Shown here in pieces: positions 39,614 through 51,231 of a stretch of 64,000 nt of DNA. This DNA is from Saccharum officinarum. Its lineage: Eukaryota > Streptophyta > Magnoliopsida > Poales > Poaceae. Position 1 is the first letter of the stretch. Every line of letters begins with the position of its first letter. The notes under the pieces were generated by a model that ran no database searches, was not told where the DNA came from, and saw nothing but the letters and a program-made list of their open reading frames with translations. The DNA lies in assembly GCA_020631735.1 (NCBI GenBank), contig CM036191.1, forward strand, positions 39,043,335-39,107,334. Reading direction: 5' to 3'. Position numbers and translations under genes: made by a program.

Positions 39614-40576
39614 ACTTGTGTTGTCCCTTGCATTGCATTGTAATATATGTCATGTTTAAATTTTCATAATGCATTTAGGGCTTGTCTAACACGATTATGA
39701 TAACCCTCTTTGGGAGGTGTGAAGAAGCCTAACCGTGGATCAAACTTGACAAATAATTAGCTTTATCTTCTTGTATTGCATTGCATTTGCATGAGTGTTG
39801 CTTTGTCGTTTCTTTTCGGTTTTGCTTTGAGCAACCGCTGTGTTCGTCCATGAATTGAGAGAGAATTTGATGCTCCTAAGGATTTACAAACTCCATTGCA
39901 TGGCCATACGTTGCTCCTCAGGTGTTTATCGCTTATTTTCTTAAAAATAATATTAGCCCGAGGCTAATTAATTTGAAAACTTGAGGGTTTGAGAGAGGCC
40001 ACTCCTATCAGGTTCCAATTGGTGTTTATTTGTGTGTTATTGAATTAGAACTTGATTGGGAGAAGTCGCGTCAAAGATCGAAAGAGGAAAAGATGAAGAT
40101 CACTAACCGGACGCTGGACCGAACGCGACGCAGCTTGACCACTGCGTCTGGTTCCGGACATCACCTGCGTGTCCGATCGCGCGAAGATGGTTCTCGGGTT
40201 GTTTTCTGACCGGACTCTATCAACGTCCGATTGGAAATTTGCGGACACGTTCGGTCATCCAGGGGGTTCTCTGTTGTGTATCGGCTTTCGGACCGGATTA
40301 TGTCAGCGTCCGATCATCACTTACCGGACGCGTCCAGTTGACCTCGGGACCTGATCAGTTAAGGAGCACGTCCGGTCAATGATTTGAAGAGCGGATCTCA
40401 TTCTTTTCTCTGACCGATCTGCAGGGGCCACTCTCCTTTCCTCTTTCTTCCTCGCGCTCTTGGTTCCATACGCCACCGCTCCATTGCTCTGCCCTAACCC
40501 TAACCCCATCCCACAACCTACTCCTACATCTCTGGCCAGCCGTTGCCGCCCACGGCTCGCCACCATCGCGCCACCG
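39614..40576 (+). other. Sirevirus non-coding tail up to the nested LARD, copy A
   Basis: AT-rich DNA follows pol to about 40070. A CCGGAC/GTCCGG-rich stretch runs to 40385, then a pyrimidine-rich stretch. It contains no frame of note. Sireviruses often have a long region between pol and the 3' LTR. The LARD LTR begins at 40577 inside CACCATCGCGCCACCG, and related sequence resumes at 48296. Confidence 0.6.
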
Positions 40577-43485
40577 TGTGACACCCTAATTTGTGTATTA
40601 TTTAAAAATAGATAAATTTGATTTAAATATGAATTTGTTTATGCATTCAAATTTAGGGAGTAATAAATTTTGGGAAATTAAAATCAATCATAAGGTTAGC
40701 AACTCTTTGGTGCACTCATGCTGCTGCATTTTATTGTGATGAGTGGTTTTTGTTAAATAGCTGTAAGGATTTGAAAATCATTTGGAAATGTGATTTGAAA
40801 AATCAACTCTGAAAAAGAAAAACAAATTCTTTTTCCCGCCTTCACTTCCCTCCATTTCGGCCTGCTAGCCCAATTCTCGGCCGGCCCACCATTTCCTCCC
40901 CGCGCCCCTTCTCTTGGGCCGTGGCCCAGCCCAGCCGGCAGCCGTTGCCGCGCCTGCCCTCTCTCCATTGTGCGGCTGACATGGCGGGCCCACCTGTCGG
41001 CGCTCCCATCTCCAACCTCCAGCTGTTCCCCCGACTCCCTCGGTCAAGGCAACCGCCATGACTCACACCGCGCCCACCTTCCGCGTCGTGGGAGCGTCCT
41101 TTTTCCCCCGCGCTCGGCTTTCAAAAGGGAGCCGCAACCCTTCACCGCCTCCCCCCTGTTGTTTCCCGCTCCAGTCCCTCTCTTCTGAGCAGTCGAAGCC
41201 CCGCGGCGGCGCACCACCGAAGCACCGTACGGCCACCTCGTCGGTCTTTGCCCCGAGCCTCCTCCGTCTGTGATTTTTCGTTCGGTGGGCCTCCCTGTGC
41301 TTCCCTCCCTCTCCTTGCACCTTCAATTCTACGATTCGTGGTCTCTAGGGCCGTTCTACATGAACTCTAGTGAGCTCATCCATGGCCGGCCGTGGCGGGT
41401 GCCCCTCGAGCCTTCCACCGGCCTTGTTTTGCCCCGGGTTGGGTTCGCCATCCTCCCCTCTTCGCTCCGGAGCTTTTATTTTTGAAAATGACGTCCTGTA
41501 GCACCCGTGCGAGCAACGCCGGCGAGCTCCACGCCGCGGTAATGGCAGCGCCGCCGCGTTCATCCCCAGCTCTGGCGGCCGGCTCTCTCTCCCCCCCTTT
41601 TTCTTTCTTGACCGTACATCGCGAGATCAACGGCCCTGGTTGGCCGATACCCCTTCGCGGGTCTTTTTGTTAAAGAGACCCCTCACTTTCATATAATTGA
41701 ACCCGTAGTCCTCGGCCATTTGAATAAATCCGAGTTTTGATCCGAAAATAGTTTGATCTATTTATAGAATTGCCACTGCAGTAAAACGTGTATAAAATCG
41801 TCGTTTTAGCTCCATTTCGACCCGTTCAACTTGCGTTAGTTTCGTAATTTCATAATCTACGTATTAGTGATACTGATAGACCTGTTAGAAGCTTTTAAGT
41901 TTCTCGATTAAGTCTAGTTTAATAGCTAGTTTTGGAACCTTGTTTAGCGCGTAACTTTTGCGTTGTAGCTCCGTTTTTCGTGCAATTCACGTCAATGTGA
42001 TCGTAGCGAGACGTAGATGATTTTGGTAAACATTTTATTCAGATTTATTTATTGTTGGTGTACTGTTCTAATAGTAGCTATGTTTTGCTTGTATGTCTGC
42101 TCCGAATTGCGTGTTGTACTTCATGTCGTTCGAGTTCAGACGGTGAGGAGTACGTTGGGAATCTGGACACGTACGAGGTGCAGCAGGACCAGCAGCAGTT
42201 CGTGAACCAAGTCAAGTATAGCATGGGCCTACCTTGATTCCTATTCGTTATATAATCTACTCATTATGCATGTGTCTAATATTGCTCGACTATAAGGACA
42301 TCCTAGCCATTGATGACTTATACCTTGATGCCTATGGGTTTTATTGCATATGGGTAGAATGCTAGTGCTCTATTCAAACATGATCAATACTATGATTAAT
42401 GGAACAAACGGATAAACATGATGGTAATAATTGAACTATAGGGTGATGGTGCAAATGATGTCGATCATGTTGCCCTAAACTCTCCGTAAGGACTTATCTG
42501 TAGGGCAAAAGCTGGGACATACAGTGCAACCATGAGAGTTATATGGCTCTGACTTTAGCTCAGTAATATGATCTTTTCTAGCTTGTTAGAGGTTACCCGA
42601 AAGGGCGCAAGAGGGGCTTGCCACTTTGGGTATAGAACTGCCTCTGTTCTTGTGTGTATAGCCTGCGGGAATTGTGCCACAGAAAGGGGGGTTCTCTATA
42701 TCTGCCTGCCGAGGAAACCTCGCGGCCCTAACTTGTTAGACAAGACCTATGGAAGGCTTCATAGTGTACCCTACCCGCTCACCTTGGAAGTGTTATGGGA
42801 GTAATTAACCCGGGCATATGGTAAACACGACTCACGGGTAAAGATGCACAACCTCTGCAGAGTGTTAAAACTGTTATAACAGCCGTGCTCACGGTCACGA
42901 GCGGCCCGAAAAACTCACAGAATAACTGGTTACTTATGATGTTGTTGTTAATGGTGAACTATGATGGTATTATGATAATGATGACGACGATGGTGATATA
43001 ATGTTGATCAATAACTCTATTAATTCTAGTATGTGATCATGTGGGTTAATTTGGGAGCCTAAGCATAAATTGATGTTAACCAATGATAAAATGCTGACTT
43101 ACTAAAATGCTAAATGCAGTAAACCGTGTCTACCTTTTGAGCCTCATGAATCCCCATGTTATGCTTGTGGAGTACGAAATGTACTCACGCTTGTTTATTT
43201 TCAATATTTTGGAAAAATTCCGGATGGGTACCAGATTTCCAGAGATTGGAGCAGACAGGCTTGTGATCAACCAGTCAGTTATCCCTGTGAAGTGGAGTCT
43301 TCACCTAAAGACCGGAGTTGTCTTTCCGTTGTTTGCTATCTAAGGTTATATCTTTTATAATAAGTACGTTATATATTAAGCATTGTCATTTGATATTACC
43401 CTTATTTGTAGCTATATGTGAGATTTGACTTCCTGGGCTCACATATGGTGTGTATCTGGTTTTGTTCTTAAAACCGGGTGTTACA
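40577..43485 (+). repeat. LARD 5' LTR (2909 bp)
   Basis: It begins TGTGACACCCTAATTTG and ends CCGGGTGTTACA. Composition runs from an AT-rich start (40577-40830) through a GC-rich part (40840-41670) to AT-rich DNA with GATGATGATG-like stretches (42940-43000). Open frames in the GC-rich part overlap on both strands and recur in the second LTR. They are not credible genes. Confidence 0.93.
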
Positions 43486-43488
43486 AAG

Positions 43489-43500
43489 TGGTATCAGAGC
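43489..43500 (+). other. Primer binding site of the LARD
   Basis: TGGTATCAGAGC starts three bases after the LTR end and is the standard initiator tRNA-Met complement used by many plant LTR elements. Confidence 0.9.
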
Positions 43501-45364
43501 AATGCTGACTGTAGGACACAAGCCTAGTTAGCAATTGGTCGTCTTAAGGTTTAGGAATTGCTATAAGACCCTTGTTCTATAAACCTTGATATTTCTCCTC
43601 TATTATTTCTGTACCCTTTATATTCATCTCCTTCTTGATACTTGTTTAAGCCTTTGCTCTCATCTTCACTCCTTGCTTTGATATGCTCTTAGAATCTTGT
43701 CTCTTACCATCTTCCTGTGACATCGGAAGCGGAGCTTTAGGATATTTGCCCTTAATATGAATAGAACGATAGCATCGCAAGCTGAGTCAATGATTGAAGT
43801 ATGCACCTTAATTGCTTGTTGAATTTTCATTATGCATGTGCTTGTTTTGGATCTTTGTAATGATTGTAATGATCTTGTGGGGATTTTCCACAATTTCATT
43901 TAGTCCATAGGCCTAAGGCATAAGGATTAATGAAGTAAATATGCGGGTTTTGGTTTTCTCCTGTTTTATCCATCCTGTTTTCTAGAGCAGTCTGTGTTCA
44001 TCATGATATATCTCCAGATCTGGGCATCCAAAAGTTATGAAACTTTTATAGATAAAAGAAGACTCTTGTATGTTTCATCTGCCGCTGGAATCAATTCCAT
44101 AGCTATTTTGGTTTGGGAGTTATGGAAATCACAAGATGATATAGTTGTGCTATCTGAAACCTGGAGTAGTTTTGTGGTGCACAGTTTTCGACCAAATTAT
44201 GTTTGGAATCAGAAAAGTGTTCTATACAAAAGTTGTAGAGGATTTCAACAGCTTTCCAACAGTATAAACTACAACTTCATTGGATTAACAGAATAGGAGT
44301 TACAGCTGTTTTCATGCGCTGCTGTTTTTCTACTCATAAGGAATTTCAGACTTCTTGTTCTTACTTATACACATGAGTTTCCGTGGGATATCAGAAGGTC
44401 ATTATGATGGTTAACTCACTTGGAAGAAGATGCAAGCTACCCTTTGTTGTCCCCTAGTTGATCTCTCTTAAGGGGGGTAGCCGAGTAAAGAAGTAACAAG
44501 ATGAAGGTTTCTTACATTCAAGTACTCCACCTGAAAGAATTAGTTATCCCTAGGGTTGAGAAGTCACCATCAAGCACAGTTGGGTGTTTGAACTTCACCA
44601 TACCCAAGACAAGTCAGCAACAATGACAAGGCAAGGAGATATGGTTCATCTACAGTTGGTTCTATAGAGACTCGAAAGATTCATTGTGACATCAATTATG
44701 GCAATAAATTTTTGATTCAAGGAAGATCTCTACTTGGATAAGTTATCTCAAATGGTGGAATTATGGGAAACTTAAGAAAGCTAATGATGTGTTGAGTTGG
44801 AACCCACCAAAGGATGCGAGATGTGAGTGAGATTTAAAGTTTTCCTAGGAATAGAAGATATCGTCAGAGGTTCATTGGAGGCATTATAATCTTGGATATA
44901 AGGGTGACATCCACAAGGATCGTAAGAATCTAAAGGATATCTTCGCTAAGTTGGTTTTGATCTTATGAAATCATCGATGAATTAGAGCGATCAAGGATTA
45001 TGACATGGAAGTGTGTTATCGTCTGGAGAAGCAAAAGTTGTTGCTGATGCTCCTAGCATAAAGAGTGAGCTAGGGAGGTTCGGTCGACACCAAGGTTGAG
45101 TTGTGTGAGAAACTTGAGTGGTGTCACCTACACTACAAAGTTGGTAATTAATAGTGATCACCTTGGAACAAAAGGAATTGCAAAGGTCAATTGGAGGAAT
45201 GGCATAAAGGGCTAAGGGATTGTGCTTAAGAGTTGATCAAGCAATTAGGAGCAAGGTTGTAACAACGTGCAAGCTACAACGTGATCGTTATGAGAAAATG
45301 AAGAAGATCCAAAGACAGAGCATGTACATCTCTTTGATCACCGTCTTCCGAATCTCGAGGACGA
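43501..45364 (+). other. LARD interior, non-coding
   Basis: No gag, protease, reverse transcriptase or integrase motif is visible in any frame. A 100-codon frame at 43994-44296 has no domain I know. A second copy of the polypurine-tract word CTCTTAAGGGGGGTAG lies at 44465-44480, about 900 bp before the real one, which suggests an internal rearrangement or captured end of a related element. Confidence 0.75.
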
Positions 45365-45367
45365 GAT

Positions 45368-45384
45368 TCTCTTAAGGGGGGTAG
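45368..45384 (+). other. Polypurine tract of the LARD
   Basis: TCTCTTAAGGGGGGTAG is followed within a few bases by the 3' LTR start (45388). It directly follows CGAATCTCGAGGACGAGAT, which in related autonomous elements is the end of pol. Confidence 0.85.
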
Positions 45385-45387
45385 AAT

Positions 45388-48295
45388 TGTGACACCCTAA
45401 TTTGTGTATTATTTAAAAATAGATAAATTTGATTTAAATATGAATTTGTTTATGCATTCAAATTTAGGGAGTAATAAATTTTGGGAAATTAAAATCAATC
45501 ATAAGGTTAGCAACTCTTTGGTGCACTCATGCTGCTGCATTTTATTGTGATGAGAGGTTTTTGTTAAATAGCTATAATGATTTGAAAATCATTTGGAAAT
45601 GTGATTTGAAAAATCAACTCTGAAAAAGAAAAACAAATTCTTTTTCCCGCCTTCACTTCCCTCCATTTCGGCCTGCTAGCCCAATTCTCGGCCGGCCCAC
45701 CATTTCCTCCCCGCGGCCCTTCTCTTGGGCCGTGGCCCAGCCCAGCCAGCAGCCATTGCCGCGCCTGCCCTCTCTCCATTGTGCGGCTGACATGGCGGGC
45801 CCACCTGTCGGTGCTCCCATCTCCAACCTCCAGCTGTTCCCCCGACTCCCTCGGTCAAGGCAACCGCCATGACTCACACCGCGCCCACCTTCCGCGTCGT
45901 GGGAGCGTCCTTTTCCCCCCGCGCTCGGCTTTCAAAAGGGAGCCGCAACCCTTCACCGCCTCCCCCCTGTTGTTTCCCGCTCCAGTCCCTCTCTTCTGAG
46001 CAGTCGAAGCCCCGCGGCGGCGCACCACCGAAGCACCGTACGGCCACCTCGTCGGTCTTTGCCCCGAGCCTCCTCCGTCTGTGATTTTTCGTTCGGTGGG
46101 CCTCCCTGTGCTTCCCTCCCTCTCCTTGCACCTTCAATTCTACGATTCGTGGTCTCTAGGGCCGTTCTACATGAACTCTGGCGAGCTCATCCATGGCTGG
46201 CCGTGGCGGGTGCCCCTCGAGCCTTCCACCGGCCTTGTTTTGCCCCGGGATGGGTTCGCCATCCTCCCCTCTTCGCTCCGGAGCTTTTATTTTTGAAAAT
46301 GATGTCCTGTAGCACCCGTGCGAGCAACGCCGGCGAGCTCCATGCCGCGGTAATGGCGGCGCCGCCGCGTTCATCCCCAGCTCTGGCGGCCGGCTCTCTC
46401 TCCCCCCCTTTTTCTTTCTTGACCGTACATCGCGAGATCAATGGCCCTGGTTGGCCGATACCCCTTCGCGGGTCTTTTTGTTAAAGAGACCCCTCACTTT
46501 CATATAATTGAACCCGTAGTCCTCGGCCATTTGAATAAATCCGAGTTTTGATCCAAAAATAGTTTGATCTATTTACAGAATTGCCACTGCAGTAAAACGT
46601 GTATAAAATCGTCGTTTTAGCTCCGTTTCGACCCGTTCAACTTGCGTTAGTTTCGTAATTTCATAATCTACGTATTAGTGCTACTGATAGACCTGTTAGA
46701 AGCTTTTAAGTTTCTCGATTAAGTCTAGTTTAATAGCTAGTTTTGGAACCTTGTTTAGCGCGTAACTTTTGCGTTGTAGCTCTGTTTTTCGTGCAATTCA
46801 CGTCAATGTGATCGTAGCGAGACGTAGATGATTTTGGTAAACATTTTATTCAGATTTATTTATTGTTGGTGTACTGTTCTAATAGTAGCTATGTTTTGCT
46901 TGTATGTCTGCTCCGAATTGCGTGTTGTACTTCATGTCGTTCGAGTTCAGACGGTGAGGAGTACGTTGGGAATCCGGACACGTACGAGGTGCAGCAGGAC
47001 CAGCAGCAGTTCGTGAACCAAGGCAAGTATAGCATGGGCCTACCTTGATTCCTATTCATTATATAATCTACTCATTATGCATGTGTCTAATATTGCTCGA
47101 CTATAAGGACATCCTAGCCATTGATGACTTATACCTTGATGCCTATGGGTTTTATTGCATATGGGTAGAATGCTAGTGCTCTATTCAAACATGATCAATA
47201 CTATGATTAATGGAACAAACTGATAAACATGATGGTAATAATTGAACTATAGGGTGATGGTGCAAATGATGTCGATCATGTTGCCCTAAACTCTCCGTAA
47301 GGACTTATCTATAGGGCAAAAGCTGGGACATACAGTGCAACCGTGAGAGTTATATGGCTCTGACTTTAGCTCAGTAATATGATCTTTTCTAGCTTGTTAG
47401 AGGTTACCCGAAAGGGCGCAAGAGGGGCTTGCCACTTTGGGTATAGAACTGCCTCTGTTCTTGTGTGTATAGCCTGCGGGAATTATGCCACAGAAAGGGG
47501 GTTCTCTATATCTGCCTGCCGAGGAAACCTCGCGGCCCTAACTTGTTAGACAAGACCTATGGAAGGCTTCATAGTGTACCCTGCCCGCTCACCTTGGAAG
47601 TGTTATGGGAGTAATTAACCCGGGCATATGGACAACACGACTCACGGGTAAAGATGCACAACCTCTGCAGAGTGTTAAAACTGTTATAACAGCCGTGCTC
47701 ACGGTCACGAGCGGCCCGGAAAACTCACAGAATAACTGGTTACTTATGATGTTGTTGTTAATGGTGAACTATGATGGTATTATGATAATGATGACGACGA
47801 TGGTGATATAATGTTGATCAATCACTCTATTAATTCTAGTATGTGATCATGTTGGTTAATTTGGGTGCCTAAGCATAAATTGATGTTAACCAATGATAAA
47901 ATGCTGACTTACTAAAATGCTAAATGCAGTAAACCATGTCTGCCTTTTGAGCCTCATGAATCCCCATGTTATGCTTGTGGAGTACGAAATGTACTCACGC
48001 TTGTTTATTTTCAATATTTTGGAAAAATCCCGGATGGGTACCAGATTTCCAGAGATTGGAGCAGACAGGCTTGTGATCAACCAGTCAGTTGTCCCTATGA
48101 AGTGGAGTCTTCACCTAAAGACCGGAGTTGTCTTTCCGTTGTTTGCTATCTAAGGTTATATCTTTTATAATAAGTACGTTATATATTAAGCATTGTCATT
48201 TGATATTACCCTTATTTGTAGCTATATGTGAGATTTGACTTCCTGGGCTCACATATGGTGTGTATCTGGTTTTGTTCTTAAAACCGGGTGTTACA
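45388..48295 (+). repeat. LARD 3' LTR (2908 bp)
   Basis: It matches 40577-43485 throughout, with scattered substitutions (for example in the CCGGCAGCCG/CCAGCAGCCA segment) and one- or two-base length changes. It ends CCGGGTGTTACA and is followed by CACCA, the probable target duplication. Confidence 0.93.
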
Positions 48296-48686
48296 CACCA
48301 TTGCCACCCGCGCCTCACCTTCGTCACGCCACCATCGCGCCACCGTAGCCACCCACGCCTCATCTTCGTCGCGCCACCATCGTGCCACTGGTGCTACCCA
48401 CGCTGCCCTCTCCTCTGTTGCCTTCTACCGCGTGACTCCCTCCTCCTACTCAAGGCATCACACCTTCCTCCCATGGGGGTGCTCTCCAGTGAGTTGTTTC
48501 TCCATGGCCCTTTTCACTAGATGAACACCTCCCCTACAATGCACCTATTTGATGCTTTGCCTCAGAGCTCTGTGATTCACCTTGTGGTTTGTTTCCTGTT
48601 TCGGCGTTGCAGTGATCGCTTTTCGTTCCTATGGTACCCCCGCATGTCAAGTCTCTCATCTCTTCACATGAGTCTCGCTCATCTAA
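48296..48686 (+). other. Continuation of the Sirevirus tail or its host DNA, up to the assembly gap
   Basis: It begins with CACCATTGCCACCCGCGCC, related to the DNA left of the LARD (CACCATCGCGCCACCG). A 45-bp tandem repeat lies at 48304-48393. The rest contains short frames without domains. The sequence stops at the run of N, so the Sirevirus 3' LTR is not reached. Confidence 0.5.
48304..48393. repeat. Tandem repeat, 45 bp x 2
   Basis: Copies start CCACCCGCGCCTCACCTTCG (48304) and CCACCCACGCCTCATCTTCG (48349) and share CGCCACCATCG. The LARD integrated into or beside this repeat. Confidence 0.85.
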
Positions 48687-48786
48687 NNNNNNNNNNNNNN
48701 NNNNNNNNNNNNNNNNNNNNNNNNNNNNNNNNNNNNNNNNNNNNNNNNNNNNNNNNNNNNNNNNNNNNNNNNNNNNNNNNNNNNNN
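48687..48786. other. Assembly gap of 100 N
   Basis: Exactly 100 undetermined bases, the conventional placeholder for a gap of unknown size. The sequence on its right side restarts at a point already seen at 29969. Open frames drawn across it are meaningless. Confidence 0.99.
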
Positions 48787-49203
48787 GAACTGGATTGCTT
48801 CGTGCCTTCGTGTCTCATGGAATTCCGCGGCTTCTGTCGCTGTAGCGGTGTAGCCGCCTGTACCTGTGAAGGGGTTGGCACCAGCTTATGACTCAGGCTA
48901 CCTGTCGTTGTAGCTAAGCCACAGCACAGCCCATGTGACGGTGACGCTGACCGGTGGGCCCGTGCTGAGCCAATCAAACAGATGCTAGACGATAAGATGG
49001 TACTGTGCTACCCTACGTATGCCTCCATGGTCCATACGTACAACAGGCTTGCAGCTGGTGTGGGTGACGACTGATGAAGGGAACCAAGGAGATCGATCGA
49101 TGTATGGCCATGGACGAGTTGAGTGAAGGAGACTCCAGTCCACAGCAACAGCAATGATGATGAGTGGTACGTACCGGACTGTCTGTACGTATACGCCTTC
49201 TTA

Positions 49204-50270
49204 GACTGTCCGCACCGCGTGCGGTAAACACATACTGGAGGATGGCTTTACAGGAAAAAAGCTTGCAACGGGTTCGCTAACCGGCTCGCTATACAAGTGG
49301 ACGGCCGCGTGGCCGCTACTCCTAGCCGAGGTACGGAGCATACGCTACGCGCCTGCCTCGCCCCACCACGCTCCTACCACTGCTGCCGGCCGTTGCCCGT
49401 CGCGCCGCCGGAGAGGAGGAGGAGAGGGCCGCTTCTGCTTCCACATCTGTGAGGTGGCGAGCAGGGTTGTCGCGAGCTCGCGCGCGCTCGCCCGGCCGGA
49501 GAGGGAGAAGGGCAGCTGCTCGCGAGGCTAGAGAGGGAGGAGGGGCCTCGATTCGACGCCGCCGTACCTCGATTCGATCCGGCGCAGGCGCGGCATGCAC
49601 CTCGATTCGACGTCGCCGCACCTCGGCCCACGCGAGGAGCTCCGCCCGCCGCGCACGCTGCCCTCGTGGCCGCGCGCCCGCCCGCCGGAGTACGCCGTGC
49701 GCCGGAGCAGGGCCACCGCATGGGTCAAGCTCCTCCTCCGGGTCCGCCAGCGGTCGCGGGCGCGGGTGCAGTCGCGGTCGAGCTCCTCCTCCTCGGTCGC
49801 CGGAGGCACGGCGCACGCTCGCCGAGGCACGCCGCACGCCGGGTAGGGAGCCTGCGAGCTCCATGGCCACGAGGAGGGAGAGGCGGGGGCGGGGCTCGCC
49901 GGCGCGGGGAGGGAGAGCCCGTGCCGGCCCGCCACGCGCTCGCGTCGGCGCCGCGCGAGGACGCGAGCCCCGCCGCCGGCCACGCGGGCCGCCGAGAGAG
50001 AGAGCGGAGAGAGAGAATGGGGAGGGAGGCGTGCGGTCGAACGGATAAAGGAGGAGAGGGGAAAAAAAAGGAAAGAAAAGAAAAGGAAAGAAAAAAGAAA
50101 AAAAAAGAAAAAATCTGACAAGTGGGCTCCACAGTGGATAGAATATGATATAGAGTATGAATGGATGTGGGAGAAATTGATATAGAGGATGAAATCTCGA
50201 TAACTAAGACGAAATATTTTTTTAAAGGATAAATTTAGAGTACGACGAGTGCGGATAGTCTTATCCGTTG
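49204..50270. mobile_element. PIF/Harbinger-like element with GC-rich core, copy B
   Basis: Same element as 30395-31458, flanked by TTA (49201-49203, 50271-50273). Length differs by a few bases through homopolymer, GCGC and TATA run changes. Confidence 0.65.
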
Positions 50271-50471
50271 AGCAAATAGGGCGATGGGCGAAACGCCTGG
50301 TGCTCCACTGCTGCTCCGTATATATATATATATATATCCATATCCGTATGCCATGCAGATCGATCGGTGGTGACATAACATATTCACACACATATGTTTG
50401 GCTGCTTGCTTTCTGTATCATCGTCTATCAGCGGTACAGTCAGTGACGAAAGAGGAACGAACGTACATTTA

Positions 50472-50813
50472 GGCCCAGTTTAGTTCCTAATTTTTTTTGT
50501 CTCCACCCATCACATCGAATGTTTAGACACGTACATGGGATACTAAACGTAAATGAAAAAAAACTAATTACACAGTTCTCAGAAAAATCACGAGACAAAT
50601 CTTTTAAGCCTAATTAGCCTATGAAAAGCCTTAGGTGCTACAGTAACCAACATATGCTAATGACGGATTAATTAGTATCATTAGATTCGTCTCGCAGTTT
50701 CCTGACGGGTTCTATAATTTATTTTTTTATTAGTATCTGAAAACTCCTCCGACATCATTCCGACACATCCGATATAACATCCAAAATTTTCTTTTCACGG
50801 ACTAAACGCATAC
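50472..50813. mobile_element. MITE, copy B
   Basis: Same element as 31668-32012, flanked by TTA on both sides. It is 3 bp shorter through single-base losses in T and C runs. Confidence 0.7.
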
Positions 50814-51231
50814 TTAGTATTCGTGTTCACGCCTACACTTTGACCTGCTGCTGCCTGCCCTGCCTGCCTGCCGCCGCCGCTTGTGTGGGTGAAGCTTTTG
50901 ATCATTTGGGAATAGACAGAGAGCTGGTAGAAACGTACATCGCTCTGTAAATCAACAGTTTGATATAAATAAAATAGGTGGTATCTTCAGCGGAATTAAT
51001 TGGTGCAAACACATACGTAATAATTTATTAGAGAAACGGCGCCGCTAGCTCCCGGACGTCCGGACGCTCCCACCATCCGGACGCCCGTGCCCGCCCCACC
51101 TAGCACATAAGCAATCATAACCTCTTTGTTCTTATTGTCTTTGGCTTATGTGAACCAAGCATGATCGAAAACCTCATCTCTTAAATCTACTTACTCAAGG
51201 TGTTGTCATCAATCATAAAAAAATAGGATAT

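Larger units (their letters stand above)
32431..40576 (+). mobile_element. Degenerate Sirevirus-type Ty1/copia retrotransposon, copy A (left part; resumes at 48296)
   Basis: The visible order is 5' LTR (32431-33973), primer binding site, gag with zinc knuckle, a coiled-coil acidic region and second zinc knuckle, protease, integrase, reverse transcriptase, RNase H, then a non-coding tail. Gag type, the TGGTATCGGAGC primer site and CCGGAC-rich palindromes in the LTR are typical of Sireviruses. At least seven stops and frame breaks kill it. The LARD-like element at 40577-48295 is inserted in its tail. No 3' LTR is seen before the N gap, so the insertion cannot be dated. Confidence 0.9.
29969..45199 (+). 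repeat. Long near-identical duplicate, copy A (repeated after the N gap)
   Basis: Starting at GAACTGGATTGCTTCG, this segment recurs at 48787-64000 in the same orientation. The offset is 18818 at the start, 18800 across the Sirevirus coding region and 18801 at the end. Differences seen are one-base length changes in homopolymers plus a few short-repeat changes (for example at 31250-31275 and the TATA run at 31518), nearly all in 29969-33950. All Sirevirus stop codons are shared. Copy B starts exactly at the gap edge, which points to overlapping contigs rather than a biological duplication. Confidence 0.93.
40577..48295 (+). mobile_element. LARD-like non-autonomous Ty3/gypsy-type element, nested in the Sirevirus
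   Basis: It has two direct LTRs of about 2.9 kb (40577-43485, 45388-48295) around a 1902-bp interior with primer binding site and polypurine tract but no gag-pol. Flanking pentamers are CACCG and CACCA, a 4/5 target-site match. By my hand count the LTRs differ at about 40 of 2909 positions (1.4 percent), which at 1.3e-8 per site per year would be roughly half a million years. The 3' end of the interior keeps ATCTCGAGGACGAGATTCT, a typical end of Tekay/Del-type pol, so it is probably a deletion derivative of that lineage. Confidence 0.9.

Noticed and set aside
40492..40507. Telomere-like CCCTAACCCTAACCCC
   Set aside because: Barely two and a half units inside the tail of a retrotransposon, with no array around it. 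Chance or a very short interstitial match.
40842..41673. Short open frames in the LARD LTR GC-rich core (repeated at 45653 and 59642)
   Set aside because: They recur because the LTR recurs, overlap on both strands and have no recognisable domain.
43489..43520. Possible tRNA gene near TGGTATCAGAGC
   Set aside because: It is the retroelement primer binding site, complementary to a tRNA 3' end. No cloverleaf can be drawn around it.
48521..48977. Open frames crossing the N gap
   Set aside because: They run through undetermined bases and have no meaning.
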